Source of the DNA: Gamsiella multidivaricata
Lineage: Eukaryota; Mortierellomycota; Mortierellomycetes; Mortierellales; Mortierellaceae
Assembly (NCBI RefSeq): GCF_025024155.1
Contig: NW_026251782.1
Location: 62,001 to 126,000, forward strand
DNA length: 64,000 nt
Direction: 5' to 3'
Below the pieces are notes generated by a model. It was not told where the DNA came from. It saw only the letters and a list, made by a program, of their open reading frames with translations, and did no database searches. Positions 1 through 11,608 of this stretch are shown here, piece by piece; the stretch's first letter is position 1, and every line of letters begins with the position of its first letter. The position numbers were made by a program, and so were the translations under genes.

Positions 1-77
1 CTTGACCCTGCTCCAGTGCCGACCATCGTTTCTCTCTCTCTCTCTCTCCCAACGAACCGACTTTCATATAATACAGG

Positions 78-981
78 ATGCATCATGGAAAACACTTTCG
101 CCGTCTTAACAGGACGATGTCGCATCGCAAATCGATGCTCCGGAACTTGGTCACACAGCTGATTCAGCACGATCGTATCAAGACGACTCTTCCAAAAGCT
201 CAGGAGCTCAAGGCCCTTGCTGACCAGGTACTGCAAGAGAAACAGCTACACGTCGTAGCAATGCTCTCAGCTGACTCAACCTTGTCTCTTTGGCCGTGTT
301 GAAAGACAGGGATCAGGATACACGCTTACATTCTCCGAAGAAAAGCATAATGTTTGTTAACAGGAGCAAATTGTACGATTTATCTAGATGATCACCCTCG
401 GAAAGCGCGGTGATTTGCATGCCAAGGTCCAGGCTGCATCTTTCCTCAGAGTATGTTATTGCAAAAGCTAGGATCCAGAAGGACATTCATCGCACCCATG
501 TAAAAACTCCTCCCTCGCGCTAAACCAACCCCCTTCGTTTCAATTTTCACTCTCTTGACAGGAACACGAGACGACATTGCCAAAGCTGTTCGGTCCCTTG
601 GCTGAGCGTTTCAAGAGCCGAAAGGGCGGGTACACGCGCATCCACAAACTCGGTAACCGGTTCGGTGACAATGCACCCGTGGCCGTTATCGAACTGATCG
701 ACGGACCCGGCGATCTCAAGAATCAGATGCTGCTCAGGGCCTTGGCACGACAGGAAGAAGGGAAGGCCGGATCGATCAAGGAAATCGTCGAGGCGAATTT
801 GAAAGAGGTGAAGACGACACCGGGCTTCAAGAGCAAGGCCCTTGCCCGTCATATTCCTAAAGTCCTGAGTTCGAACAAGTGGGAGCTCGCGGATCTGGAG
901 GCCAAAGTCAGAGAATTGTCGCTCGGCGGCGGTGCAGCGAAGGAGGGCAAGGTCTTTGATGCAACTTCAACAAAGGCATAA
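78..981 (+). CDS. MRPL8: Mitochondrial large-subunit ribosomal protein bL17m
   Basis: Component of the mitochondrial large ribosomal subunit, homologous to bacterial L17. Three exons are supported: 78-227, 388-450 and 562-981, all phase 0, giving 210 residues. The start [20 protein letters not shown] is the classic L17 N terminus. Exon 2 carries the conserved [13 protein letters not shown] segment and exon 3 the [10 protein letters not shown] and [18 protein letters not shown] segments that end the bacterial-type core. A tail of roughly 75 residues extends beyond bacterial length, as is common in fungal mitoribosomal proteins. No separate presequence is obvious; the basic N terminus may serve for import. 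It converges on HEM13 with about 300 bases between the stop codons. The gene symbol follows the yeast name and is by family only. Confidence 0.9.
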
Positions 982-1279
982 GGAAAACATGAAACACATG
1001 AAGCGGACAAAATTACGGGATACAGAACAGAATGGGATTCAGCAAGGGTGCTGTTTTTAGCCAGGAAGGAAGACCATGGATCGGCAGTAGATCTCTATGC
1101 ATTTTTCTTTTTTCTTTTTTTTTGTGTGTCGACAAATAGATATGGATTCACTTTTTTTTTCCGATTGTACTTTAACTCTGGTGCATTTGTAAAATACTAT
1201 GCCCTCTAAAATGATAACTGAAGTTATATGTTTTTACAAGATGCGGCGTACGTTTAAATGGAATCTAAGCGCTCCATTT

Positions 1280-3017
1280 TTACAAAGGAATCCAATCCTT
1301 GGGCGTGCGAAGGACCTCCATGAGCCGGCCGTGGGCCTTGAGGCTTGGCTCGTGCATGTACTCCCACCTCGCTGTCAGTGGCATTGTCATCAGAATACTC
1401 TCGATACGCGCTCCGGGGGTGAGAAGTCCAAACTTGGTGCCTCGGTCATAGACCAAATTGAATTCGACATAGCGTCCACGACGAAGCTGTTGCCACAGCT
1501 TATCCTCTTCCGTGAAGGGCATATCCCTCCTCCTCTCCATGATGGGAACATACTGATCCAAGAAAGCCTTGCCGCAGGTCTGGACGAACGCAAAGAGCTC
1601 GTCTGGTTTCTTGTCGTCCAGATCGTCGAAAAAGATTCCACCGACACCTCGACGCTCGCCCCGATGTGGGATATAGAAATACTCATCGCACCATTTCTTG
1701 AAGTCTTTATAATACCGCGGATCATGCTTATCGCAGGCCTCCTTGATGACCCGATGGAAGTGCACCGCGTCCTCCTCATAAAGAATCGCCGGTGTCAAAT
1801 CACATCCGCCGCCGAACCACCAAGAAACAGGCTCGCCGCCGTCGACGCTTCCTAGCTCAAAGTACCGGTAGTTAAAATGGACCGTGGGCGCATTCGGGTT
1901 ATGTGGGTGCATCACACAGGAGATACCGGTGGCAAAGAAGGGCATGGCCTCCTTTGTGGTGGCAATGTTGGGGTGCTGGGCGCGCATCTGAGCCACAGCC
2001 GCGGGTGGAAGCATACCGTACACGACGGATACACCGACGCCGGCCTTCTCGAAAACCTTGCCGTCCTGGAGAACCATGGAGATGCCATCTCCACCTTCGA
2101 CCCTATTCCACTGATCGACTTTGAATTTTCCTTCACCGTCAAGTTGTTCGATCCTGGAGGTGATCTCAGCCTGAAGTTTCTTGTTGAAGGCTTCCATGCG
2201 CAGACGCATGGGTGAATCCTCAGTCAGACCCTCAAGTTTCTGGATCGTAGATGAAGAAATAAGTAATTCGTATTAGATAGCACATACGATATGCAACTGC
2301 GCGTCGTCAGTGTGGTGTCATCAAGTCCCTTACACGTTTCTGATCAGCCTCTGCAGTCTTGCTGGGTTTCTTTTCCGCCTTCTTGGGTGCCTCGCATTCA
2401 GCCTGCTTCGTCTAGTAATACATCGCGACGTTACAAATCTTCGATTTAGCAATCTGAAAGCCTAGTTGCACACTGCGAGGGGGTTCTTCTCGAAAAGATC
2501 AATTGAGGACGTACTGCAGGCATCTGGCTCCAGAAGACAGCGCCAGCAGCAGCGGCTCCGAGGGCCACGACCGTTTTGAAAGAGACTGAGGATCGCTGAG
2601 TCTTCGGTGCCGCCGCGGAGTAGGACCGGCTTTGAGAAACGACCGCACGCGACCATGATCTGAATTAAAAAAAAAAAAAAAAAAAAAACAAGGAACGCGC
2701 GCGTGTTAGAGGGGGGGAAAAGCAGGCACGACAATTGGGGGCAGCCATTTCCTGTAGAAGAAGTATCTCGGAGACAGATGAGAAGCACTTACGATCTGAC
2801 AGGCGATAGTTGTGCTAAGAATTTGTTCAAGAAGAAAAATGGAGCGGAGTAATTAGGGTCAAAGAAAAAAAAAACGCGGGTGCCACGACCTCATAGACCA
2901 CTTTCATACTCGAGGCAAATAGAGTGAGTAAGGGAGACATTGAAGCGATGGTTTTTTCAAGAGCTTACAGGCGCGAGAGAGACTGCGCAAGGAAGTTGAC
3001 CGGGCAAGGTGCGCCAT
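1280..3017 (-). CDS. HEM13: Coproporphyrinogen III oxidase, mitochondrially targeted
   Basis: Oxygen-dependent decarboxylation of coproporphyrinogen III to protoporphyrinogen IX in haem synthesis. Five exons (transcript order): 3017-2969, 2814-2793 (a 22-base microexon), 2659-2515, 2411-2334 and 2239-1280, giving 417 residues. The last exon holds the catalytic core, with [45 protein letters not shown] and [18 protein letters not shown], all canonical for the family. The first three exons spell an Arg/Ser-rich presequence ([18 protein letters not shown] onwards) followed by a hydrophobic span, [13 protein letters not shown]. This resembles the animal enzyme of the intermembrane space and not cytosolic yeast Hem13. 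An in-frame ATG also exists at 3110 on the minus strand, but 3017 gives the better presequence. It is divergent from RPS9. Confidence 0.93.
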
Positions 3018-3583
3018 GGCGAGATGTCGTTGCCGGGAAGGGATGAGAGAAGTGAAGGTGGTTGGTTTCCTTTCCCAGGCACCTTCGGGAGGTATTACCG
3101 GTGGGTGCACCCGAAGATGTCACATGATATGCATTTTCTGTGTGGCCAATTTTTTTCCTGGGCCATCCATACAAGAAGGGCAGCTTGACGAATAGAGTTG
3201 GATCCTTCTTTCACTTTCAACCAGTAATCATCGGATCCATATGCATTTCAATTCGCAAACGAAATGATACCACAGGGACCAGCAAAGAGCAACGAGGGAC
3301 GGACGAACACAGGGCATTGGCTTTTCTGGGGATCATCGCAATTATCATCTCACCAGAGGGGGGCATGGAGACGATTTTGATTTTTCGAAATTGCAATTCG
3401 ATCCATGCCAGAGATTTGATCCCACATCGCCTTTGCTTAGCATTTGTTCGTTTTCAGTTCTCTGCGTCGTTTCAAGGAAGCAGGAATATCAGCATAATTG
3501 AAAACAATGGACTAATCGCCCAATTCTTTCACATTATCACTTGTACCACTTCCAACCACTACCCACCACTACCGCAACAACAG
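3018..3583. promoter_or_regulatory. Divergent HEM13 / RPS9 promoter region
   Basis: This stretch separates the HEM13 start (read leftward) from the first firmly placed RPS9 coding base (read rightward). It must hold both promoters and the unresolved first exon of RPS9. No TATA box or named operator was recognised. Confidence 0.5.
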
Positions 3584-4304
3584 TGCCTTCCGGAGCTCCC
3601 AAGAACTGCTCAAAGACCTACAAGGTTCCCCGTCGTCCCTTCGAGGCCGCTCGCCTCGACCAGGAGTTGAAGCTCGTCGGAGAGTACGGTCTCCGCAACA
3701 AGCGCGAGATCTGGCGCATTGGTTACACCCTGTCCAACATCCGTCGTGCTGCCCGTGAGCTCTTGACGCTCGAGGACAAGGACCCCCGCCGTCTGTTCGA
3801 GGGTAACGCCTTGATTCGCCGTCTGGTCCGTATCGGTGTCTTGGATGAGGACAAGATGAAGCTCGATTACGTCTTGGCCTTGAAGATCGAGGATTTCTTG
3901 GAGCGTCGTCTCCAGACCCAGGTCTTCAAGCTCGGTCTTGCCAAGTCCATCCACCACGCCCGTGTCTTGATCCGCCAGCGTCACATTCGGTAAGTTTGGC
4001 ATGTGCCACGGCTTTTGCTATCATTATCGTTGTATTATTCAGGAGCTTGTATTTTCTTTAGCTTTATTATAGTAGAGGAAAGATACTTGACTGATTTTAT
4101 CTTACTACAATCGCTTTGAATAATAATAGCGTCGGCAAACAGGTCGTCGATATCCCCTCCTTCGTTGTCCGCCTCGACTCCCAGAAGCACATCGATTTCT
4201 CCCTCACCTCTCCCTATGGTGGTGGACGTGCCGGTCGTGTCAAGAGAAAGCGTGCTGCTGCCGCTGCCAGCAAGGATGCTGGTGGTGATGAGGATGACGA
4301 GTAA
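3584..4304 (+). CDS. RPS9: 40S ribosomal protein uS4 (S9)
   Basis: Small-subunit ribosomal protein that binds 18S rRNA and shapes the mRNA entry side. Two exons are visible, 3584-3989 and 4130-4304, joined within an Arg codon (HIR then VGKQ). The protein reads [20 protein letters not shown], then [18 protein letters not shown], the S4 RNA-binding block [18 protein letters not shown], and an acidic tail GGDEDDE, 193 residues in all, matching family length. Position 3584 follows an acceptor AG and supplies the TG of the start codon, so the A must come from an upstream exon that I could not place with certainty; one weak candidate donor lies near 3222. Splitting the start codon this way resembles other fungal ribosomal-protein genes with an intron at the ATG. 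Confidence 0.93.
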
Positions 4305-5172
4305 ATCCTCTCTGGCTTAATGCATATTTGAGCAACCTTGAAAACTCCATATCCTTGATCCTTATTTGTTTTTTTAATCATGAGAATAAAGAGCAGAGAA
4401 TCAAATGTACAGCTTCTTGTAAGATATGATTAATTATGGTAAAAGATAGATGTGAGTGTGGAACATAGTTTGGTCCATGGTCAATTGAACGAAGGTGTAG
4501 AGCAACAGCAACATAACCCCCTCATTAGAAGTTTAGAACCTCAACCGCTTTGCTTTTCGTCAACCTTATGCCTTGCAAATAAGTACCGATTGGTGCCCGC
4601 GCAATGATTCAGGTCTCCCGTTTATCAACTAGCAGAAGAATATAGGAATAGGCAGCGCGAGTAACCCCATCGTATTTCCACCAGGCTCATTTGCACCTGT
4701 TATAAAAGGCCACCTGCAGAATGAAGCGAAGGAAGGACGAAAAGTAATGGAAAAATGTGCATTCGCACTGATGGCTTGCAAACATCTATCCATTTCTTCT
4801 TTTCGAAAGCAGTAGAGCCGATCCGGTTGTGCTCCAGCAACATTCAGAAAGGTGTCTTCGGATCGCTAGGGCCATTTCCTTGGTGTAGGCCCATTTGCTT
4901 ATCAGATTGCTTAAGAACAATTCTCGATATCATTTGACGCTTATTTTTTAACTGAAGTGGGACCTGAACAGCAGCAATATTTGGTTCATAAGCGTGCGAT
5001 ATCTGAGTGCGACGCGTGAGAGATTGGTGGCGCGAAAAATGTGACGCCGTGCGGGGGGTCATGACCCAGTCTTGACGCCGAATAGAGTTCTCCGCATCGC
5101 ACTCTCTCCACTTTTCTCTGTGCCATTGCATACCATCCTCCTCTCTTAATCACATCCACTTCATTCCATCAA
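4305..5172. other. Intergenic: RPS9 3' region and Mo-cofactor gene promoter
   Basis: No coding potential was recognised. The left part is the RPS9 3' UTR with an AATAAA at 4385-4390. A TATAAAAGG sequence near 4698-4706 is a possible promoter element of the downstream gene, although it lies about 470 bases from its ATG. Confidence 0.5.
4385..4390 (+). terminator. Candidate poly(A) signal of RPS9
   Basis: AATAAA lies 81 bases after the RPS9 stop codon on the same strand. Confidence 0.55.
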
Positions 5173-8149
5173 ATGACTGATCAACTGCGCGTCGGAGTCC
5201 TCACAAGTAAGTATTTGTTACCAGCTCGGCCTCTTGGAGCTTATAGAAAACGTGTCTGCGCACTTGCCCGTTTGCCAACGCGTCTTGGGTCTGCTCTCAA
5301 TTGACTAATTGACTCAACACTCATTTTGCCTTACTCTTTCCGGGACGGATCAGTCAGTGATACGGCTTCACTGGATCCTGCGTCGGACACCAGCGGACCC
5401 GCTCTCTGTCAATTGCTCGAAGCGGAGCCACGGTATACTGTCCAGACGAGAGCGATCGTACCAGACGACTTCAAAACCATTCAGAAAACCATTACCGCAT
5501 GGTGCGACGATCTCAATCTTCACCTTGTCCTAAGCACTGGTGGAACGGGCTTTGGCGTCCGGGACTGTACCCCAGAGGTAAATGGACTTGCAAGAACGCC
5601 GACAGTACTCCATTGGTGCCCATGGTTCTTTTATTTTCCTGGCTGCTTTCTGTCTTTAACATCTTACTCACCCCTGCTTTTTTTTTTTTTTAAATGCTAC
5701 GTAGGCTGTTCAACCGCTTCTGGAGAAACAGACGCCAGGAATTACACACTCGATTTTTGCAAAGTCCATCCAGATCACACCATTCGCGGCTCTCAGTAGA
5801 GCTGTGTCCGGGATCCGTGGTCAGACTCTGATCATTACATTCCCTGGAAGTCCCAAGGCAGTCAAGGAGAACTTTGAAGCCTTGTCCAAGATGCTGCCGC
5901 ATGCCGTTGATCTCGTGAGAGGGGGCACAGGAAAGAAGGTGCACGAGAAAATGCAAGGAGGACCACGACCCTCAGGTGTGGCTGCCGATAAGGATACCAA
6001 GTCTGGCAGCTCGCATGGTCATGGGCATGAACATGGACACGGGCACGGTGGACATACTTGTTTCCATCACAGTGACAGAGAAGTGAGATCGGATGCTGCC
6101 TCGCTCGGCTTGGATACACCTGGTAGGCCTAACGAGGACGCAGAATATGATTCTGCGTTGAGGGCAGAGACTGTTTTCATTGACTAATCATATTGTATAT
6201 CTGTTGGGATTTAGTACCACGAAGGCTTCGCAAGTCACCATATCCTTTGATTCCAATGGATCAGGCCATGAAGGCTGTCATGGACAGGATTGTACCACTT
6301 TCTTCTGTGGAACAGCCTGTGGACGAGGCGTTGATTGGAGCCGTTTTAGATGAGGACGTCGTGGCAGTCGAGGCAGTTCCTGGATATCGTGCCTCCATTT
6401 TGGATGGATACGCGGTCATCGGTATGTGCTGTACTGTCAACTCTCTATCCTACACGAGTTATATTTTGTTGACACGGGATTATTTACTCTTTTGTTGCTA
6501 TAGACGCCGATGGTCCAGGTCAATATCCAGTGACCGCAGTCTCGATTGCGGCTGCTACATCGGAAAGCGCAGTGACGAGACTTCTCCCGGGACAGATTGC
6601 AAGAATTACTACAGGAGGACCTGTACCCGAAGGCGCCACAGCTGTAGTGATGGTGGAAGATACGCAGCTAATCAAGTCGTCAGAGGACGGAACACGCGAG
6701 GAGATTGTGGAGATCCTGGCTAAGGTCCGCCGCGGCGAAGCAATTCGAGAAATCGGGTCAGATGTGCAGGTGGGCCAAACGGTGCTCAAAAAGGGTCAAG
6801 TCGTCTCTGCAGTCGGTGGTGAGATTGGAGTCTTGGCGTCTATTGGCGTTCGCAAGGTAACGTTGAGGGTGCATACTGCTCTGCATATTCATGCACTTTT
6901 GCACACATGCACACAAACAATCCCTTTATGCAGATCTTCCATCTTGGGACTTTTATTCATCCGCGCGGGATATACGTCTCAATACACGTGGCAAACTAAA
7001 ACGTGGCACAATCTTTTTTTTTTTTCCCCTTTTTTGTTGTCTAACCTGCAGGTGCTTGTACGACAACGGCCTGTGGTGGGATTCTTGTCGACTGGACACG
7101 AGGTCGTCAACCATGACTATGCTTTGCCTTTGAAAATGGGACAGATCCGCGACAGCAATCGACCAACGCTCATTGCCGCCACAAAAGCTGCGGGGTTCCA
7201 TCATTTGGACTTGGGTATCGCTCCTGATAGGTAAGTTGAAACCATGGGCTGCAAAGTATATATGCAGAACACTGGGAAAATAATTGCGCCTTACTAAGAA
7301 TAATGTATCATGCAAAACATAGTCCTGAAGCCTTGGAGGCCGCCGTGAGGAGCGGATTAGAAAAGTGTGACATTGTTGTCACTACCGGCGGTGTTTCCAT
7401 GGGAGAGATGGATCTCCTCAAGCCCATTCTGGAGCAAAAGATCGGTGCAACCATTCACTTTGGTCGCATCATGATGAAGCCAGGGTACGCAGAACATATA
7501 CATCGCAAAAGAGTTTAGTCTGCGCCATCCGACAATCTCCCCGTTTCTGCTTGCATGTTACTCATTCTCGGCTTTATGTTTCCGCTGACTCAATAATAGA
7601 AAACCGACAACATTCGCTACGGTTCCAAATCCCAATGGCGGACAGCCCAGACTCATGTTTGGTCTGCCAGGCAATCCAGTCTCAGCAACTGTGACCTTCC
7701 ACTTGTTTGTTCTCCCTGCACTTCGAAAGCTGGCGGGTTACGAAAAGTACATGTGGCCAAGCATCCAAGCAGAGGTAAGGACGCAGGCGAGCGTTGGAGA
7801 TGTTCTCATGGAAGTCTCGATTCGATTGATGATGCCCCTGGGCAGTGGTTGCACACAATCTTGCATCTGTACTCATGCGTCATTACCAAAATGCATGTCC
7901 CTTGTGTTGCCGTAGATTACGCATGACGTTCGTTTAGATGAGCGACCAGAGTACCAGCGTGCCATCGTCTCTGTCACACCGGAAGGACATATCCAAGCCC
8001 AGTCCACGGACAAGAATCAGATGAGTAGTCGGATGGTAACGATGCTGGGTGCCAATAGTCTGATGGTGCTCCCAGGAAGGACCTCCAAACGATCCAGTGT
8101 TGCTGCGGGACAAAAGATTGAGTGTCTCTTGATCGGAAAGCTTGTCTAA
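5173..8149 (+). CDS. cnxE: Molybdenum cofactor biosynthesis fusion protein, MogA-MoeA (CnxE/gephyrin type)
   Basis: Catalyses the last two steps of molybdenum cofactor synthesis: adenylylation of molybdopterin (MogA part) and molybdate insertion (MoeA part). Nine exons in frame: 5173-5206, 5354-5577, 5705-6122, 6215-6421, 6504-6856, 7052-7230, 7323-7484, 7600-7774 and 7916-8149; 661 residues. The MogA domain fills about residues 1-165 ([30 protein letters not shown]). MoeA follows from about 235, with [44 protein letters not shown] and GLPGNPVSA. Domain order is G then E, as in fungal CnxE and animal gephyrin. The linker holds a striking histidine-rich run at about residues 190-208 ([14 protein letters not shown]). 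The Mo enzymes it would serve, such as nitrate reductase, are not in this window. Confidence 0.95.
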
Positions 8150-11100
8150 AAGGCCAAAGACCCCGATCCATCCTCTTACTCCTGTTTAGTATATAAGCAA
8201 TTGAGTTTTTTTTTTCTGTCTTCTCTTGCGAACCATGGGCTGGCATGGAAAACGGATGGTTTTTAATAAAAACTGCCTCGCAATTTGAACCTTGCGTCCT
8301 TACGAGAACAAAAAAAAAAGTTATTCTTGAGCTGCTCTGTCGTTTAGCCAATTTTCAATCATGTCCAGCTTTTGCGAGTGCTCAATCCTCCCCGATAAAT
8401 GCCATGCGAGCAAAACGTGGCCTTTAGACCACCCCCTGACTCTTGATTGCGCTAGTGTATTTTTGAAAGCCATGGTCGACAATACTCAAGGTACGAATGG
8501 TCAAGACATGCCCCTGATTCTGATGATGCTGTGCGTGCAGCACGTTTTTTTTTTATACGTCAACCAACGATTACATATTGAAGAGGACCCTTGACCATTG
8601 CAGGTTTGTAGATGAGGCAAGACAGCAATTAGGAAATATCAAAGATGCGCGGGAGATTGGCATACTCTTTTGCAGATTACGTCTTTTTTCTATTTTTTTG
8701 TGGAGGAGAGACGTTCAAAGTATGGCATCAGGATAGCCACGAGGATAGGTTGGCTACTGTACATGTACATCAGCGCGGGAACTTCAGGAAACAGAGAGTA
8801 AGATGTAGGAGGACAAGAACGGGGTGCAACGGTCCGGCGCATGGTTTTGCCCATGGTTACCCAGGTCACCCTATGCAGGATTGTTGTTTTTTGTGTCAAC
8901 ATGAGCGAGCATGCAGACATGCGGCAGACCATGGGTACTGTATCTAAAGACTGACACTCTACTGAATCAAACAATCTCAGTTTCGTTTCTTTTTCTAATT
9001 CTCTTTTTTCTATTGTAAGTGTATGGTCCGCATAGGCGGGTGACAAGGCGCCATGCGATGATTGGTATGATTGATAGGCAAAGCTATCTTGAAAAAAAAT
9101 ATATGGGTGTATGGACCGCATGCTGCAAGCATGCATGGTTTAACATGGCGTGGATTGTAAAATGTATAAAAAAAAAACGAGAGCAGCGATGAATAAGGCT
9201 ACAAGTTACTTTGTTGTTTGTCGAGCACTGAATAAGTTTTTCTGAGCATCTATTTTTTTTTTTTTTTTTTTTTTTCGTTTGGTCTCCCCTCTAATGGTAA
9301 ATGCTGAGGACCATGGCCGCGACTGCAGCATGCCCCAGGCTATTACACAATAAGTGATCTTGGGCCCCATCCAACCCTTGCATTTAATGCAGAGCTCAGG
9401 TACAATGCAGTGCTTATTTCAGTTGCCTAACACGCCAGCCAGCGAATGCTGAGCCGATCGATTGCGATGTTACATTTGCTGCAGAATATACATCAGCAGA
9501 GATAGGATAAGCACGAGTGTACCTGTGTCTGTGTGTACTCCAGTTTCCAGTTTGGAGGGAAAAAGAAAACATGGCATTTGACTTCAGCATGAGCGGTGAG
9601 CGGCGGCGGGTAGGAGGAGGGGGAAGAAGAGGTGGAAGAAGAATGGGAAATGAACGGTGATGGTTACACCGCACCCGCTCTTAAACCCAGTTCCGTTCAT
9701 TTAACTGTTGCCCCATGCTTTCGGCATGTGTCATATTGTTAGAGGAGGGGCGCACATAGCCTTGTTGCCCAACGGCTCGGCGCTGTCTTCAAGGCAAGGT
9801 GGTCAAATTATCGGCGCTAAAATGAAAATAAGAATGTAGGCTCATTTGTAGACTGAGAAGTCCTATTATTTCATTACTGCTATCCTTTCTTTCTTTATCG
9901 GACCATTGGTGAGAGTGATGATCGATAAAGGGGAAGGGAACATCAGAGGCGAGTGTGGAGAGTAATTCGATTGCCGGATGTCTACGAGATACATCCAGAT
10001 ATATCAACCAACAATCGCCTGTAGATCTCCCTTTTTTGGCTGGGACTACGGATGAATACTGCGTCAGGGTCTGCTTGGTGTCTATGTTTCTATAAAAGCA
10101 CGACACATGGAGACCTGCAGCTCATGGCGGGTGCTCAGAAGATGTGTCCCGTCCTCTGCTCTGCTCCCCCGTCGGGGAGCGACAAGAAACAAAGGCCGTT
10201 TAATGGTGCATAGCATAGTCTACATGGTCTATAGACTATTCTTTCTTTTTTAATTGCGCTCAATGCCTATCTGATTGATTATCCCATTCATTCACTCATT
10301 TGCTTTTGCTCCGCATGTAAAAGTATTAGTAAAACAAAAGAGTATTTTTGTAATGCAATAACAACAACAACAACACAACAACAAACACCCACGACAGCTA
10401 ACAGATGGTGATAATGATGATGAGGCCGATGAGCTGGTGGCGACGGGGTCCATTGGTCTCTTGGGTCCTGCAGCAACTAAAAAAAAAAGTATTTGAGCAT
10501 GCAGCAGATGGTGTCCATCTCCTCTCTTTCTTCCTCTCTCACAGTTCTCGTTTGCATTTCCTCAATCCTCTTTACCATTCGTACTTCTCCTCCTGCGCTG
10601 CTTCTGCCCCCTTTTTGTCGTCCTCGCATTTGATCCCTCTACGGCTGAATCACACCTCTTGATCTCTCTCTTTTCTCTCTTCTGTGCCTCCTCACTCCTC
10701 TTCTCCCCTTTCTGCATTCCCGTCCCCATCGACGGACAGCATTAACACCGACAAAGGAAAAAAACGTGAGTCCTCCTCCCTTTTGTCACATCCCTTCGGG
10801 CGGGTTTATTGCACACACAAATGTTCCCTCGTAGCCCTGAGTCCTGCTGTCTTGCTTGATCCTCGACCGTTATTTTTAACGTTTGCTCGTCATACATGAC
10901 ATCCGTCGTCAATTGTCGACGACGCTGGTGCCCCGGGGAGGAAAAGATGTGACAGCATCGCCGAGTCGGTGCCCTTCGAACGCATCATCGACACGGCCGC
11001 CCTCCTCTCCCTCATCGTCCTACGGGCTCGTCTCTCCTTCATTTTGTCCGCCGATTATGCACTTACTGCTCGACTGCATCTACTGAAGATGGTCCCGCTC

Positions 11101-11608
11101 TTCACGTTCGTTCCGCACCTGTTACATATCTATATAAAGGCGGAAACCACGACCTCGAGAGATCGCGTCTTGTCTTGTTGCCTCGACAATTTGATCCATA
11201 CCTTCTATCCCGCATTCCTTCAACACGATACCACCACACACACACCCTACACCGGGCCTTTTCTTCTCTTTCAGTTAACAGCTGCCATTGCAGGGTAACA
11301 ATACGATCTCGGTTCTCGTCTGTCCTCTGCACCCTTCTCTTTCCTCTTTGCATTACCCTTCATTTTAAGGATACTCGAGGGAGCACTCCTACTTCCTTCA
11401 GTCTCTACTCCCTGCTCCTTTGGCTCCTAGCGGTCCCAATAACCACGTCTAAAGCCCTTCGTCTCTCCATAAAAGCGTGCAAGCTGAAAGCTAACCTCAG
11501 AATGCTCTTTTATTCCCTTTTCTCAACTAGACGTTTCTCTACCCTGTCTACACCAGAGCCCTCGCTAGGGACCGTCGCACAAGCCAAATAACACAAACAC
11601 ATACTACC
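8150..11608. other. Gene-poor interval with CT-rich leader at its right end
   Basis: About 3.4 kb without a recognisable protein. It holds a T23 tract (9253-9275), a CAA-rich microsatellite (10360-10387) and, from about 10500, strongly pyrimidine-rich sequence typical of a fungal 5' leader for the gene starting at 11609. A plausible leader-intron donor (GTGAGT) lies at about 10765. Short open frames at 8690-9136 (-) and 9414-9674 (-) have no recognisable domain and low-complexity content, so I do not call them genes. Confidence 0.5.
8265..8270 (+). terminator. Candidate poly(A) signal of the Mo-cofactor gene
   Basis: AATAAA lies 115 bases downstream of the stop codon on the sense strand. Confidence 0.5.

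Noticed and set aside
1199..1855. Open frame of 218 codons on the plus strand
   Set aside because: It lies antisense to the HEM13 catalytic exon, and its residues show no family signature; a shadow of strong codon bias.
3610..4002. Minus-strand frame of 130 codons across RPS9
   Set aside because: Exact antisense of a highly expressed ribosomal protein exon; Leu/Val/Gln-rich shadow.
8690..9136. Minus-strand 148-codon frame with hydrophobic end
   Set aside because: No family signature, no clear start or splice pattern; insufficient to call a gene.
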